NCBI RefSeq assembly: GCF_000026225.1
Contig: NC_011740.1
Coordinates: 1,922,001 to 1,986,000 of the forward strand
DNA length: 64,000 bases
Direction of reading: 5' to 3'
Source: Escherichia fergusonii ATCC 35469
GTDB lineage: Bacteria > Pseudomonadota > Gammaproteobacteria > Enterobacterales > Enterobacteriaceae
A program made the position numbers and the translations under genes. This document shows positions 27,861 through 37,406 of the stretch, piece after piece. The notes under the pieces are model-generated. The model did not search any database. It was not told the origin of the DNA and saw nothing but the letters and a program-made list of their open reading frames with translations. Each line of letters begins with the position of its first letter. Positions within the stretch are counted from its first letter, which is position 1.

Positions 27861-27885
27861 CAAATATGCAACATGAAAGGAACTG

Positions 27886-29244
27886 TTATGCGTAAGCATC
27901 AGGCAGGCGGCCATCTGTCACGATGACTTTATTTCTTCCGGTTGCTTTAGCATTATACAAGGCATTATCGGCCAGCCGGTAAATATCATTGGGATGAAGC
28001 ACATCTCCTTGCGTCACCACTACGCCAATACTGATCGTCACTTTTTGTGCTATTGCATACTGCGGATTGTTGTCTGTTAATTGCTCAACATTTTTGCGTA
28101 TTCTCTCAGCTAATTCTTCACCTTCTTTACGCTCAAGATGAGTCAGCATAACGCCAAACTCTTCGCCGCCAACACGGGCTAACACATCGTCCGGGCGGAT
28201 ACTTTTACCGATAATATCCACTACGGCCTTAATCACTTTATCTCCTTCCGGGTGCCCCCACGTGTCATTAACGCTTTTGAAATGGTCAATATCCATAATC
28301 ATGACGCAAAACGGTTTATTATCACCAGAATTGACCTGACCTTTCAGTTCATTGAAAAAATGGCTGCGGTTAAAGATATTGGTTAATGGATCCCGGTGGG
28401 CGATATCTTTGGTTACTCTCAAGGCATGAAAAATATGACACATAAAAATCGACATTACCGTGAGTTTACTAAAAATCTCAACTGAACGACTGACATACCA
28501 AACAAAAGCACTGTTTCCGCTCGAAAACAAAATTGCCATATTGTATAACACTGCTGAAAAAGCAATAACTGACACCCCATTCCAGATATCATATCTAAAA
28601 CGATTATAATATAAATTTGCCAAAAGCAAGGCTAACCACATAACAATAATCACTGTAATATGAATAGTATCCAGATCAACTTTCTTATACGCACTGACAT
28701 ATTCAACGAGGTCCAGACTCAATATTTCATGATGGCTACTGACTACATGCGAAACAAACGGCACAATAAATAAACATGTCAAGCTAATGATTAACATTGT
28801 TTTTTTCAATCTATTAGCACGTTGCTTTCGATTTTCAAAAACTTTGCAAATCAATGCCAATACAATTAGTAAACATAAATTAATCTGACGAAAAAGATAG
28901 TAAATAGCAACATCATTGGTGATAATGGATATGTCGGCATGACTATCTACTGGTTGTTGCACAGTAATAACCGTCTGGACAAAATAGATAAGGCAGCTTA
29001 AGAAAGCCAGACTAAGAATACAGTTTGAAAACTCCTGTCTATTATAGATGAAATACAACTGCATAAAAATAAATGCAATGGTATCAATAAAGAACAGAGC
29101 AATCATAACAATCAAATAAGTCGATTGTGGCACTCCCCATTCTACGGGGTGTTGAAAAAACCAGCTATTAGCTAAAATAAAAGCAAAGCCCAATATTAAG
29201 CTGAATATAACCGTGCTGCCTATCCTGACGTATTCCTTTTTCAT
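27886..29244 (-). CDS. dgcT: Membrane diguanylate cyclase DgcT
   Basis: A 452-residue protein matching E. coli YcdT/DgcT. The N-terminal half has about eight hydrophobic segments (MASE-like sensor) and the C-terminal half is a GGDEF domain with an intact active site GGEEF near residue 370. An RPDD inhibitory I-site lies five residues upstream, so product inhibition is expected. It is AT-rich and well diverged from K-12, especially in the membrane part. The start at ATG 29244 (MKKEY) gives the K-12 length. It sits beside pgaABCD, whose synthase is c-di-GMP activated. Confidence 0.92.
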   Translation of the reverse strand: MKKEYVRIGSTVIFSLILGFAFILANSWFFQHPVEWGVPQSTYLIVMIALFFIDTIAFIFMQLYFIYNRQEFSNCILSLAFLSCLIYFVQTVITVQQPVDSHADISIITNDVAIYYLFRQINLCLLIVLALICKVFENRKQRANRLKKTMLIISLTCLFIVPFVSHVVSSHHEILSLDLVEYVSAYKKVDLDTIHITVIIVMWLALLLANLYYNRFRYDIWNGVSVIAFSAVLYNMAILFSSGNSAFVWYVSRSVEIFSKLTVMSIFMCHIFHALRVTKDIAHRDPLTNIFNRSHFFNELKGQVNSGDNKPFCVMIMDIDHFKSVNDTWGHPEGDKVIKAVVDIIGKSIRPDDVLARVGGEEFGVMLTHLERKEGEELAERIRKNVEQLTDNNPQYAIAQKVTISIGVVVTQGDVLHPNDIYRLADNALYNAKATGRNKVIVTDGRLPDAYA

Positions 29245-29591
29245 ATTTCTAATGTTCCATAAGATGACAATATCCATTTTATATAATGAAATATAAGAAT
29301 CACATTATGTCAATATGATTTTCTCATAGCCAATTCATAAAGCCAGATATAATTAAAATGGAAATTATTTAATATTCTATAGTTTGTGAATAATTTATGG
29401 TTGAAGTGTAATCTTAATCTCCATTGCCGCTTATGGTACAAATGAGCGAAAATAACTTCAGATAGATGGATGTGGAATATAAAACAACAAAACACGCCTC
29501 AAAACCGCATGACATCTGCTCTATCGAAAAAACCGAAAGCTAACATCCAAAATTCCTGATTTAATTTTTTTTATGGTTATCTATTTTTAAT
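29245..29591. other. Gene-free AT-rich spacer dgcT-pga
   Basis: About 350 bp of very AT-rich sequence between the divergent dgcT and pgaA. It should hold the dgcT promoter and the pga promoter with its NhaR sites. Open frames here lack SD sequences and conservation that I can recognise. Confidence 0.6.
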
Positions 29592-29825
29592 AGTACATAA
29601 GGATGTATGTCTCAAAACCCAATTAATTAACCCTTCTGCTGGGTTTTGCGTCACAAAAAGGACTTTAAATGGATATGAAACACTCTCTTATTTCTCTTTT
29701 TTATCAACTACACACTTCACTTTTCCGCAATTAACCTTACGGATGTTGAGGTACAGAACTCTTTATTTTCAAGCGACTGGAATCACTCGCTTGAGGAGTT
29801 CTTGTTACAAATGGGGTAATACAGG
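29592..29825 (+). promoter_or_regulatory. pgaABCD 5' leader with CsrA-type sites
   Basis: In E. coli the pga transcript starts 234 nt before pgaA and CsrA binds six sites in this leader. Here the matching interval has GGA triplets at 29601, 29660, 29671, 29741, 29779, 29795 and 29824, the last touching the start codon. Two hairpins are visible: CAAAACCCA/TGGGTTTTG (29613-29648) and AAGCGA/TCGCTT (29771-29792). The leader length is taken from E. coli, not measured. Confidence 0.75.
29669..29734 (+). CDS. Candidate 21-codon leader ORF upstream of pgaA
   Basis: ATG GAT ATG AAA ... AAT TAA encodes 21 residues, beginning MDMKHSLISLFYQ. A good SD (AAGGA, 29657-29661) lies 7 nt before the ATG. Two of the leader GGA motifs fall on the SD and the second codon, so CsrA binding and translation of this ORF would compete. 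I do not know of a described gene here. It may be fortuitous, but the SD and spacing are better than those of pgaA itself. Confidence 0.35.
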   Translation: MDMKHSLISLFYQLHTSLFRN

Positions 29826-32249
29826 ATGTATTCAAACACCAGTAAAAGGCGCACCCGTGCAATCTTTGCCTTAAATTTTTTTACCGCAACGCTGTTAACA
29901 CTCAGTCCCACGGCTATATCCGCTACTACCAGCCAGTATGATGCATTGATCATTGAAGCTCGTAAGGGAAATACCCAACCAGCATTAAGCTGGTTTGCAG
30001 ATAATACCGATCTCAATAGCACTCAGATTGCGGACTGGTTGCAGATTGCCTCCTGGGCCGGTCAGGACCAGAAGGTTATTGCCATTTATAACCGCTTTGG
30101 TCATCAACCATTACCTGCTCGTGGTTATGCCCCTGTTGCAATGGCATATCGCAATTTACAACAGTGGCAGAAGTCGCTTCAGCTCTGGCAACTGGCGGTG
30201 TCAAAAGCGCCACAAAATACCGATTATCGTCGTGGGCAAATTCTCACCCTGGCCGATGCAGGCCAGTTCGATATCGCGCTTAATAAGCTCGAACAGTTGC
30301 AACGTGAAGCACCAGACAAAACTAACACACTGGTTGCAGCGTATATCTACAAGCTGGCAGGTCGCCACCAGGATGAACTACTGGCAATTACTGAAACCTT
30401 ATCGGCGCCATCATCGTCCAACAATCTTGCGCAGGAATACGCCCAGGCGTTACGTAATAATCAGCTGTCCGCCGCAATTAATGACGCCAGTTTAACCCCG
30501 GATATTCTCGCGGATATTCATGCGGAACTGGTCAGGCTCTCATTTATGCCAACCAGAAGTGAAAGTGAACGCTACGCTATTGCCGATCGTGCACTGGAAC
30601 AATACACCGCTTTAGAGATCCTCTGGAAAGATAACCCGGATCGTACCCTGCAATATCAACGCATTCAGATAGATCATCTCGGGGCATTATTAACCCGCGA
30701 TCGTTATAAAGACGTCATTGCATACTATCAGCAATTAAAACAAGCGGGTCAAACCGTACCGTCCTGGGCGCAATATTGGGTGGCATCGGCCTATCTCAGA
30801 GATCACCAACCACAAAAAGCTCAGGCCATGATGTCTGATCTTTTTTACCATCAGGAAGTTCTGGCCAGCACTTTATCGGAAGAAGAACGTGCGGATCTTT
30901 TTTATAGCCATCTTGAGAGTGAAAATTACGCCAGTGCATTGGCTGTTACCCGCCATACGCTTAACAACACACCCGCCTGGCGTCGGGTAATGGGCTCACC
31001 GGTAACTTTGCCAAATGACAGCTGGTTGCAGGGATATTCGTTTCTCTCTTCCGTGGCGCAATATGGCAATGATCTTCCTCAGGCGGAAAAAATAACCCGC
31101 AACCTGGCAACCAATGCGCCTGGAAATCAGGGCTTACGCATCGATTATGCCAGCGTATTACAGGCGCGTGGCTGGCCGCATGCGGCAGAAACGGAATTAA
31201 AAAAAGCCGAGGTGCTCGAACCGCGTAATATTTATCTGGAGGTTGAGCAAGCCTGGAATGCCTTAACATTACAAGAATGGCAACAGGCTACGGTATTAAC
31301 TGACGATGTGGTGGCCCGTAATCCGCAAGATCCTGGCGTGGTACGTTTAAAACGCGCCGTTGAGGTACATAATCTTGCTGAACTGCGTATTGCGGGCGCC
31401 TCAGGTCTGGATGCTGAAGGCCCGGACAGTGGCAAACATGATGTTAATTTTACCAGCGTCATTTACTCACCTCCGGTGAATGATAATTGGCGCGGTTTTG
31501 CCGGTTTCGGCTATGCCGATGGGCAATTTAGCGAAGGAAAAGGCATTGTCCGCGACTGGCTGGCGGGGGTTGAATGGCGTTCACGTGATCTCTGGCTGGA
31601 AGCAGAATACGCCGGACGCTATTTCAATCATGAACATAAACCCGGCGCAAGATTATCAGGCTGGTACGATTTCAACGACAACTGGCGTGTCGGCTCAGAG
31701 CTGCAACGCCTCTCCCATCGTGTACCGTTGCGGGCAATGAAAAATGGCATTACCGGCAATAGCGCACAAGCATATGTACGCTGGTATCAACATGAGCGCC
31801 GCCAGTACAGCCTCTCCTGGGCATTTACTGATTTTTCCGACAATAACCAGCGGCACGAAGCGGCAATAGAAGGATCAGAACGTATCTGGTCTTCGGCAAA
31901 TTTAATTATCGATTTCCAGCCAACTGTCTATTACCAACAGAATACGGAAACAGATACCCCTTACTTTAACCCGCGAAAAACGATCGATATTGTTCCGGCT
32001 TTTGAGGCCAGTCATTTGCTCTGGCGTAATTATGAAAATAGCTGGCAACAAATATTCAGTGCTGGTGTGGGCGCGTCCTGGCAAAAAGATTATGGCACGG
32101 ATGTGATTACGCAACTCGGCTATGGGCAACGTATTAGCTGGAATGACGTCATTGATGCCGGAGCAACCTTACGCTATGAGAAACGACCTTACGACGGCGA
32201 CAGAGAACATAACTTATATGTTGAATTTGATATGACATTCAAATTTTAA
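29826..32249 (+). CDS. pgaA: PNAG outer-membrane export porin PgaA
   Basis: An 807-residue outer-membrane protein with a signal peptide (cleaved near SAT/TSQY), a periplasmic TPR superhelix (about residues 40-500) and a C-terminal 16-strand barrel ending in Phe (MTFKF). It binds de-N-acetylated poly-beta-1,6-GlcNAc and exports it. First gene of pgaABCD. The start overlaps a GGA CsrA-type site in AATACAGGATG. Length equals E. coli. Confidence 0.96.
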   Translation: MYSNTSKRRTRAIFALNFFTATLLTLSPTAISATTSQYDALIIEARKGNTQPALSWFADNTDLNSTQIADWLQIASWAGQDQKVIAIYNRFGHQPLPARGYAPVAMAYRNLQQWQKSLQLWQLAVSKAPQNTDYRRGQILTLADAGQFDIALNKLEQLQREAPDKTNTLVAAYIYKLAGRHQDELLAITETLSAPSSSNNLAQEYAQALRNNQLSAAINDASLTPDILADIHAELVRLSFMPTRSESERYAIADRALEQYTALEILWKDNPDRTLQYQRIQIDHLGALLTRDRYKDVIAYYQQLKQAGQTVPSWAQYWVASAYLRDHQPQKAQAMMSDLFYHQEVLASTLSEEERADLFYSHLESENYASALAVTRHTLNNTPAWRRVMGSPVTLPNDSWLQGYSFLSSVAQYGNDLPQAEKITRNLATNAPGNQGLRIDYASVLQARGWPHAAETELKKAEVLEPRNIYLEVEQAWNALTLQEWQQATVLTDDVVARNPQDPGVVRLKRAVEVHNLAELRIAGASGLDAEGPDSGKHDVNFTSVIYSPPVNDNWRGFAGFGYADGQFSEGKGIVRDWLAGVEWRSRDLWLEAEYAGRYFNHEHKPGARLSGWYDFNDNWRVGSELQRLSHRVPLRAMKNGITGNSAQAYVRWYQHERRQYSLSWAFTDFSDNNQRHEAAIEGSERIWSSANLIIDFQPTVYYQQNTETDTPYFNPRKTIDIVPAFEASHLLWRNYENSWQQIFSAGVGASWQKDYGTDVITQLGYGQRISWNDVIDAGATLRYEKRPYDGDREHNLYVEFDMTFKF

Positions 32250-32257
32250 GGATCATT

Positions 32258-34276
32258 ATGTTACGCAAAGGAAAAAGATCTCTCTTTATGCTGGTAAGCA
32301 TTTTTATGCTTTCGGCATGTCTGAGCCAGCAAAAAAATGAATTCACGCCACCACAACAACGTGAATCATTACAGGCTGAGCAACCATGGCCGCGTAATGG
32401 TTTTGTGGCGATTTCATGGCATAACGTCGAAGACGAAGCTGCCGATCAGCGTTTTATGTCGGTGCGTACTTCTGCCCTGCGTGAACAATTCGCCTGGTTA
32501 CGTGAGAACGGTTATCAACCTGTCAGCATTGCTCAAATTCGTGAGGCACATCGTGGTGGCAAACCGCTACCTGAAAAAGCGGTATTGCTGACTTTCGATG
32601 ACGGTTACCAAAGTTTTTACACCCGTGTTTATCCACTCCTCAAAGCGTTCCAGTGGCCCGCATTATGGGCCCCGGTCGGCAGTTGGATCGATACACCACC
32701 TAATCAGCAAGTGAAATTTGGCGATGAAATGGTTGCCCGACACTATTTTGCCACCTGGCAACAAGTGCGTGAAATAGCACGTTCGAAACTGGTTGAAATA
32801 GCCTCCCACACCTGGAATTCTCACTACGGCATAGAGGCTAATCCCACCGGTAGCCAATTACCCGTTTTTGTTAATCGCATGTATTTATTAAATAATGGGC
32901 GGTATGAAACCGAAGCGGAATATCGCCACCGTATTCGTCAGGATGCAATAAAAATGACCGCGCAGTTGCAGAAGAATGCTGGCGTAACTGCCCAGGTCTT
33001 TGTCTGGCCCTATGGTGAAGCAAACGGTATTGCGATTGAGGAATTAAAAAAACTGGGCTATGACATGTTCTTTACGCTAGAGTCCGGGCTGGGAAACACT
33101 TCCCGGTTAGATTCCATTCCGCGTGTATTAATCGCCAATAATCCATCACTTAAAGAGTTTGCTCAGCAAATTATTCGTGTGCAGGAAACATCACCAGAGC
33201 GAGTTATGCACATCGATCTCGATTATGTCTACGATGCTGACCGCCAACAACAGGAGCGGAATCTCGATGTGTTGATTCAGCGGGTGAAAGATATGCAAAT
33301 TTCCAGTGTGTACTTGCAGGCTTTTGCCGATCCGACAGGTAATGGTCTGGTTAAAGAGGTCTGGTTTCCTAATCGCCTGTTACCCATGAAAGCGGATTTA
33401 TTTAACCGTGTTGCATGGCAATTAAGGACTCGTGCCGGAGTGGCCGTTTACGCCTGGATGCCGGTGCTGAGTTGGGATTTAGATCCTACATTACCCCGGG
33501 TGGAATATTTGCCCACTGATAAGAAAACATCACAAATTCATCCGTCGCAATACCGTCGTCTTTCTCCTTTTGATGACCGGGTACGTGAACAAATTAGCAC
33601 CCTTTATGAAGATCTTGCAGGTCATGCGTCTTTTGACGGCATTTTGTTTCATGACGATGCCGTGTTGTCAGATTATGAAGATGCCAGTGCCCCTGCAATA
33701 GCCGCTTATAAGAAAGCAGGTTTTTCGACAAGTATTCGTGAAATCCGCGAGGATCCTGAGCAATTTAAACGCTGGACGCAATTTAAACGCCAGGCCTTAA
33801 CAGACTTCACATTAGCGCTAAGTGCCAAAGTCAAAGCGGTTCGCGGTCCACAAATTAAGACTGCGCGAAATATTTTTGCCCTCCCCGTTATGCTCTCAGA
33901 AAGTGAAGCATGGTTTGCCCAAAACTATGCCGATTTTCTACAAAGTTATGACTGGACGGCAATCATGGCAATGCCCTATATGGAAGGCATTAATGAGAAA
34001 TCTGCTGATAAGTGGCTGGTTCAACTGGTGAATCACATTAAAGCGATTCCACAGGCAAAAGATAAATCAGTTTTAGAATTACAGACACAAGACTGGAAAG
34101 CGAATGGTCAACATCAGGCTATTCAATCGCAACAAATCGCTCACTGGATGAGCCTTCTACAACTCAATGGAGTGAAAAACTATGGTTATTACCCTGATGA
34201 TTTTCTGCGCAATCAGCCTGAAATAAAGGTCATTCGTCCTCAGTTCTCCACAGCCTGGTATCCAAAAAATGACTAA
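32258..34276 (+). CDS. pgaB: PNAG N-deacetylase lipoprotein PgaB
   Basis: A 672-residue outer-membrane lipoprotein (lipobox LSAC). An N-terminal NodB/CE4 deacetylase domain shows LTFDDGYQSF (about residue 110) and SHTWNSHYG (about residue 185). The C-terminal GH153 domain binds and hydrolyses partly deacetylated PNAG, with an acidic FHDDAVLSDYEDA loop near residue 465. It partly deacetylates the polymer before export. It follows pgaA by 8 bp and overlaps pgaC by 8 nt. Confidence 0.96.
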   Translation: MLRKGKRSLFMLVSIFMLSACLSQQKNEFTPPQQRESLQAEQPWPRNGFVAISWHNVEDEAADQRFMSVRTSALREQFAWLRENGYQPVSIAQIREAHRGGKPLPEKAVLLTFDDGYQSFYTRVYPLLKAFQWPALWAPVGSWIDTPPNQQVKFGDEMVARHYFATWQQVREIARSKLVEIASHTWNSHYGIEANPTGSQLPVFVNRMYLLNNGRYETEAEYRHRIRQDAIKMTAQLQKNAGVTAQVFVWPYGEANGIAIEELKKLGYDMFFTLESGLGNTSRLDSIPRVLIANNPSLKEFAQQIIRVQETSPERVMHIDLDYVYDADRQQQERNLDVLIQRVKDMQISSVYLQAFADPTGNGLVKEVWFPNRLLPMKADLFNRVAWQLRTRAGVAVYAWMPVLSWDLDPTLPRVEYLPTDKKTSQIHPSQYRRLSPFDDRVREQISTLYEDLAGHASFDGILFHDDAVLSDYEDASAPAIAAYKKAGFSTSIREIREDPEQFKRWTQFKRQALTDFTLALSAKVKAVRGPQIKTARNIFALPVMLSESEAWFAQNYADFLQSYDWTAIMAMPYMEGINEKSADKWLVQLVNHIKAIPQAKDKSVLELQTQDWKANGQHQAIQSQQIAHWMSLLQLNGVKNYGYYPDDFLRNQPEIKVIRPQFSTAWYPKND

Positions 34277-35594
34277 TCGCATCGTATCGTTTTTTATATT
34301 GTGTCTGGTGTTATTTATTCCTCTGAGTGTTGCGTTCTTCCACTCTGGCGAATTAATGATGAGATTCGTGTTCTTCTGGCCATTTTTTATGTCCATTATG
34401 TGGATCGTTGGTGGTGTCTATTTCTGGTTTCACCGCGAACGCCACTGGCAATGGGGGGAAAATGCACCAGCACCGCAACTTAAGGATAATCCACCGATCT
34501 CAATTATCATTCCCTGCTTTAATGAAGAGAAAAATGTTGAGGAAACTATTCATGCGGCTTTAGCGCAGCGATATGAAAATATTGAAGTGATTGCCGTTAA
34601 TGACGGTTCATCAGATCAAACTCAGGCGATACTGGATCGGCTGGCCTCGCTACACCCCAAACTGCGCGTCATTCACCTTGCGCAAAACCAGGGTAAAGCG
34701 ATTGCCCTGAAAACCGGTGCAGCAGCGGCAAGAAGTGAGTATTTAGTCTGTATTGATGGCGACGCCTTGCTGGATCGCGATGCGGCAGCCTATATAGTGG
34801 AGCCCATGCTATACAATCCGCGCGTCGGCGCGGTGACCGGAAACCCGCGTATTCGCACACGATCCACGCTGGTTGGCAAAGTTCAGGTTGGCGAGTTCTC
34901 ATCAATTATTGGTCTGATCAAACGTACCCAGCGCGTCTACGGTAACGTTTTTACCGTTTCCGGTGTTATCGCCGCATTTCGTCGCAGTGCACTGGCAGAA
35001 GTTGGTTACTGGAGTGACGATATGATCACCGAAGATATTGATATTAGCTGGAAGCTGCAACTGAATCAGTGGACAATTTTTTACGAACCACGAGCGCTGT
35101 GCTGGATATTAATGCCGGAAACGTTAAAAGGGCTGTGGAAACAACGGTTGCGTTGGGCGCAGGGGGGCGCGGAAGTCTTCCTGAAAAATTTAAATAAATT
35201 GTGGCAATGGAAAAATCATCGGATGTGGCCGCTATTTTTTGAATATTGTCTGACCACCACCTGGGCTTTTACCTGTTTGATTGGTTTGTTCATCTTTATT
35301 GCCCAACAACTTGGCGTACCTGTAAATGTTGAGCTTAGCCATCTTGCCGCGACTCACACTGCCGGGATATTGCTATGCACATTATGTCTGCTGCAATTTT
35401 TAGTGAGTTTGATTATTGAAAACCGCTATGAACAAAATATGGCTTCATCATTGTTCTGGATTATCTGGTTCCCGGTCGTCTTCTGGACGCTTAGTCTGGC
35501 AACGACTCTGGTGTCTTTTACCCGGGTTATGCTGGTGCGTAAAAAGAAACGCGCCCGTTGGATAAGCCCGGATCGTGGAATAATGCGAGGTTAA
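34269..35594 (+). CDS. pgaC: PNAG synthase catalytic subunit PgaC
   Basis: A 441-residue inner-membrane GT2 glycosyltransferase that polymerises GlcNAc from UDP-GlcNAc. Two N-terminal membrane segments precede the catalytic domain with AVNDGSSD (about residue 110), CIDGDALL (about 160), TEDIDISW (about 255) and the processivity motif QRLRW (about 295). More membrane segments follow. In E. coli, c-di-GMP binds at the PgaC/PgaD interface and activates the pair. Confidence 0.96.
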   Translation: MTNRIVSFFILCLVLFIPLSVAFFHSGELMMRFVFFWPFFMSIMWIVGGVYFWFHRERHWQWGENAPAPQLKDNPPISIIIPCFNEEKNVEETIHAALAQRYENIEVIAVNDGSSDQTQAILDRLASLHPKLRVIHLAQNQGKAIALKTGAAAARSEYLVCIDGDALLDRDAAAYIVEPMLYNPRVGAVTGNPRIRTRSTLVGKVQVGEFSSIIGLIKRTQRVYGNVFTVSGVIAAFRRSALAEVGYWSDDMITEDIDISWKLQLNQWTIFYEPRALCWILMPETLKGLWKQRLRWAQGGAEVFLKNLNKLWQWKNHRMWPLFFEYCLTTTWAFTCLIGLFIFIAQQLGVPVNVELSHLAATHTAGILLCTLCLLQFLVSLIIENRYEQNMASSLFWIIWFPVVFWTLSLATTLVSFTRVMLVRKKKRARWISPDRGIMRG

Positions 35595-35595
35595 T

Positions 35596-36009
35596 ATGAA
35601 TAATTTGATTATTACCACTAAGCGCAGCCCGTTACGGAAATTATTTGATTATCTGGCGACCTTTGTATTATGGATTCTGTTCGCATTTTTTATCTTTCAT
35701 TTTCTTGATGCAATGCTAAGTGGTGTTTTCTGGGAAAGTGAAGCAAGGAACAGATTGCAATTTTACTTCATGTTGGCTGTCGCCAATGCCATCGTGCTCA
35801 TTCTCTGGGCGTTCTATAATATGCTGCGTTTTCAGAAGCAGCAGTATAATGCGGCTCTTCATTATAATTCCCGGCAATTTGCCCAGAGTCTGGGGATATC
35901 AGAAGAGTTGTATCAGCAAATACAGAACAGCCGCAAAATGCGCGTACATTTTAATAACCACGGGCAAATTAAATTGGTCATTGCCGAAAAATTGTTGGGA
36001 AGAATGTAA
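35596..36009 (+). CDS. pgaD: PNAG synthase accessory subunit PgaD
   Basis: A 137-residue inner-membrane protein with two hydrophobic segments (about residues 22-45 and 65-85) and a cytoplasmic C-terminal tail. It pairs with PgaC and is stabilised by c-di-GMP. It starts 1 bp after the pgaC stop. Last gene of the operon, followed by a hairpin. Confidence 0.95.
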   Translation: MNNLIITTKRSPLRKLFDYLATFVLWILFAFFIFHFLDAMLSGVFWESEARNRLQFYFMLAVANAIVLILWAFYNMLRFQKQQYNAALHYNSRQFAQSLGISEELYQQIQNSRKMRVHFNNHGQIKLVIAEKLLGRM

Positions 36010-36013
36010 ACAA

Positions 36014-36032
36014 AGCCCGGTTCGCCCGGGCT
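36014..36032. terminator. Terminator between pgaD and phoH
   Basis: AGCCCGG and CCGGGCT form a perfect 7-bp stem with a 5-nt loop, 4 bp after the pgaD stop and facing convergent phoH. The T-run is weak on the plus strand and better (TTTGTTTAC) on the minus strand. Confidence 0.7.
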
Positions 36033-36049
36033 CTGCGCTTATAACACAC

Positions 36050-36838
36050 TTAACTGTAGGCATGTAGCGTACGTTGGCAAAGTGCCGAACGTACGCAATC
36101 CTCTTTACCGAATCGGATGATCCCGACCATTTCATCTTCTTCGAAACGTTCCAGCGCGTCACTTAATCCGGAGCGCACGCCACGAGGTAAATCGCATTGC
36201 GTGATATCACCGTTGACAATAACCGTCACGTTCTCCCCGAGGCGGGTTAAAAACATTTTCATTTGTGCGGCAGTCACATTCTGCGCCTCGTCAAGAATGA
36301 CGACTGCATTTTCAAAGGTACGTCCACGCATATAGGCGAACGGCGCGATTTCGACCTTCCCTATTTCTGGTCGCAGACAGTACTGCATAAAGGAAGCCCC
36401 TAAGCGCCGGACCAGCACGTCGTAGACCGGGCGAAAATAGGGAGCAAACTTTTCTGCGATATCTCCAGGTAAGAAGCCAAGATCTTCATCGGCTTGCAGA
36501 ACTGGACGGGTGACAATAATCCTGTCGACATCCTTATGTATCAGGGCCTCTGCCGCTTTTGCGGCACTGATCCAGGTTTTTCCGCACCCGGCTTCGCCCG
36601 TGGCAAATATTAGCTGCTTACTCTCAATAGCCTTCAGATAGTGCAATTGCGCTTCATTTCGCGCGAGGATGGGCGAGGTATCGCGACTGTCGCGGGCCAT
36701 ACCAATGGCTTCTACGCCGCTCATCTGCACAAGCGAGGTGACCGATTCTTCTTCACGCTGCTTATGGCTGCGCGAATCCCGTCTCAGCACACGTTTTGCC
36801 TCGCGACGAGCTTTGATCACTGCTTTTTGTCTTCCCAT
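36050..36838 (-). CDS. phoH: PhoH-family ATP-binding protein
   Basis: A 262-residue P-loop protein with Walker A GEAGCGKT (about residues 81-88) and Walker B VVILDEAQN near residue 190. PhoH is a phosphate-starvation-induced, cytoplasmic ATPase of the helicase-like PhoH family; its cellular role is not settled. I start at ATG 36838 (MGRQK), with AAGG 8 nt upstream. The frame stays open to an ATG at 36973 that would add 45 non-conserved-looking residues. PhoB box and long leader lie upstream. Confidence 0.92.
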   Translation of the reverse strand: MGRQKAVIKARREAKRVLRRDSRSHKQREEESVTSLVQMSGVEAIGMARDSRDTSPILARNEAQLHYLKAIESKQLIFATGEAGCGKTWISAAKAAEALIHKDVDRIIVTRPVLQADEDLGFLPGDIAEKFAPYFRPVYDVLVRRLGASFMQYCLRPEIGKVEIAPFAYMRGRTFENAVVILDEAQNVTAAQMKMFLTRLGENVTVIVNGDITQCDLPRGVRSGLSDALERFEEDEMVGIIRFGKEDCVRSALCQRTLHAYS

Positions 36839-37406
36839 GGAGAGCACCTTGAGTTGTTTGTATTCATCACACGCGCCGTTGGCAGCGCGATTATGCGCAC
36901 GAACATCAGAGGGTTGGCTTCCTTGTAAGCCATAGTTTGCTGTTGGATAAAATGCCGAAAAACGGCTACGCACACCGTTTGCGGCGTCGGTAACACGAGT
37001 AAAGAGAGGAAGTGAGAAAAATACAGAGTGACGAAGTTGCTACCGGAGGAGAAATCTCCGCGAGTGGTGGAGCGTTGCTTAACAAAACATTGTCCAGAAC
37101 AGGACGTTACCATCCGCGATCTCCATAGTGACTGACTATCACTGCCGGGAACTTCCGCTGCTACCTAATAATTACAACAGAACTCGTATTCATTGCAACA
37201 ATATATTCACCTATATTTAACGATAAACACCCATTTCAGTGACATTAGTTTCTACTGGAAAGATGACAGAGTGATGACAGTGATGAAAAAAGCTGTGTGC
37301 TTTCAGCAGGATTCGCAGGGCTGATAAAATGTGCCTTGTGTTTGCCAGATGCGGCGCGAACACCTTACCCGACCTGCAAGTGATTGATAATTTGTACACA
37401 AAACTC
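36839..37406 (-). promoter_or_regulatory. phoH upstream region and long leader
   Basis: A gene-free stretch between efeB and phoH, transcribed toward phoH. It holds a PhoB box about 425 bp from the phoH start, so the PhoB-dependent transcript should have a leader of several hundred nucleotides. A second, PhoB-independent promoter is known upstream of E. coli phoH; I cannot place it here. Confidence 0.65.
37263..37280 (-). promoter_or_regulatory. PhoB (Pho) box for phoH
   Basis: On the minus strand, CTGTCATCACTCTGTCAT contains two perfect CTGTCAT direct repeats separated by 4 bp, exactly the Pho-box architecture. It is oriented toward phoH. Confidence 0.88.

Noticed and set aside
29310..29495. 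61-codon frame between dgcT and pgaA
   Set aside because: No SD and low-complexity composition in an AT-rich spacer.
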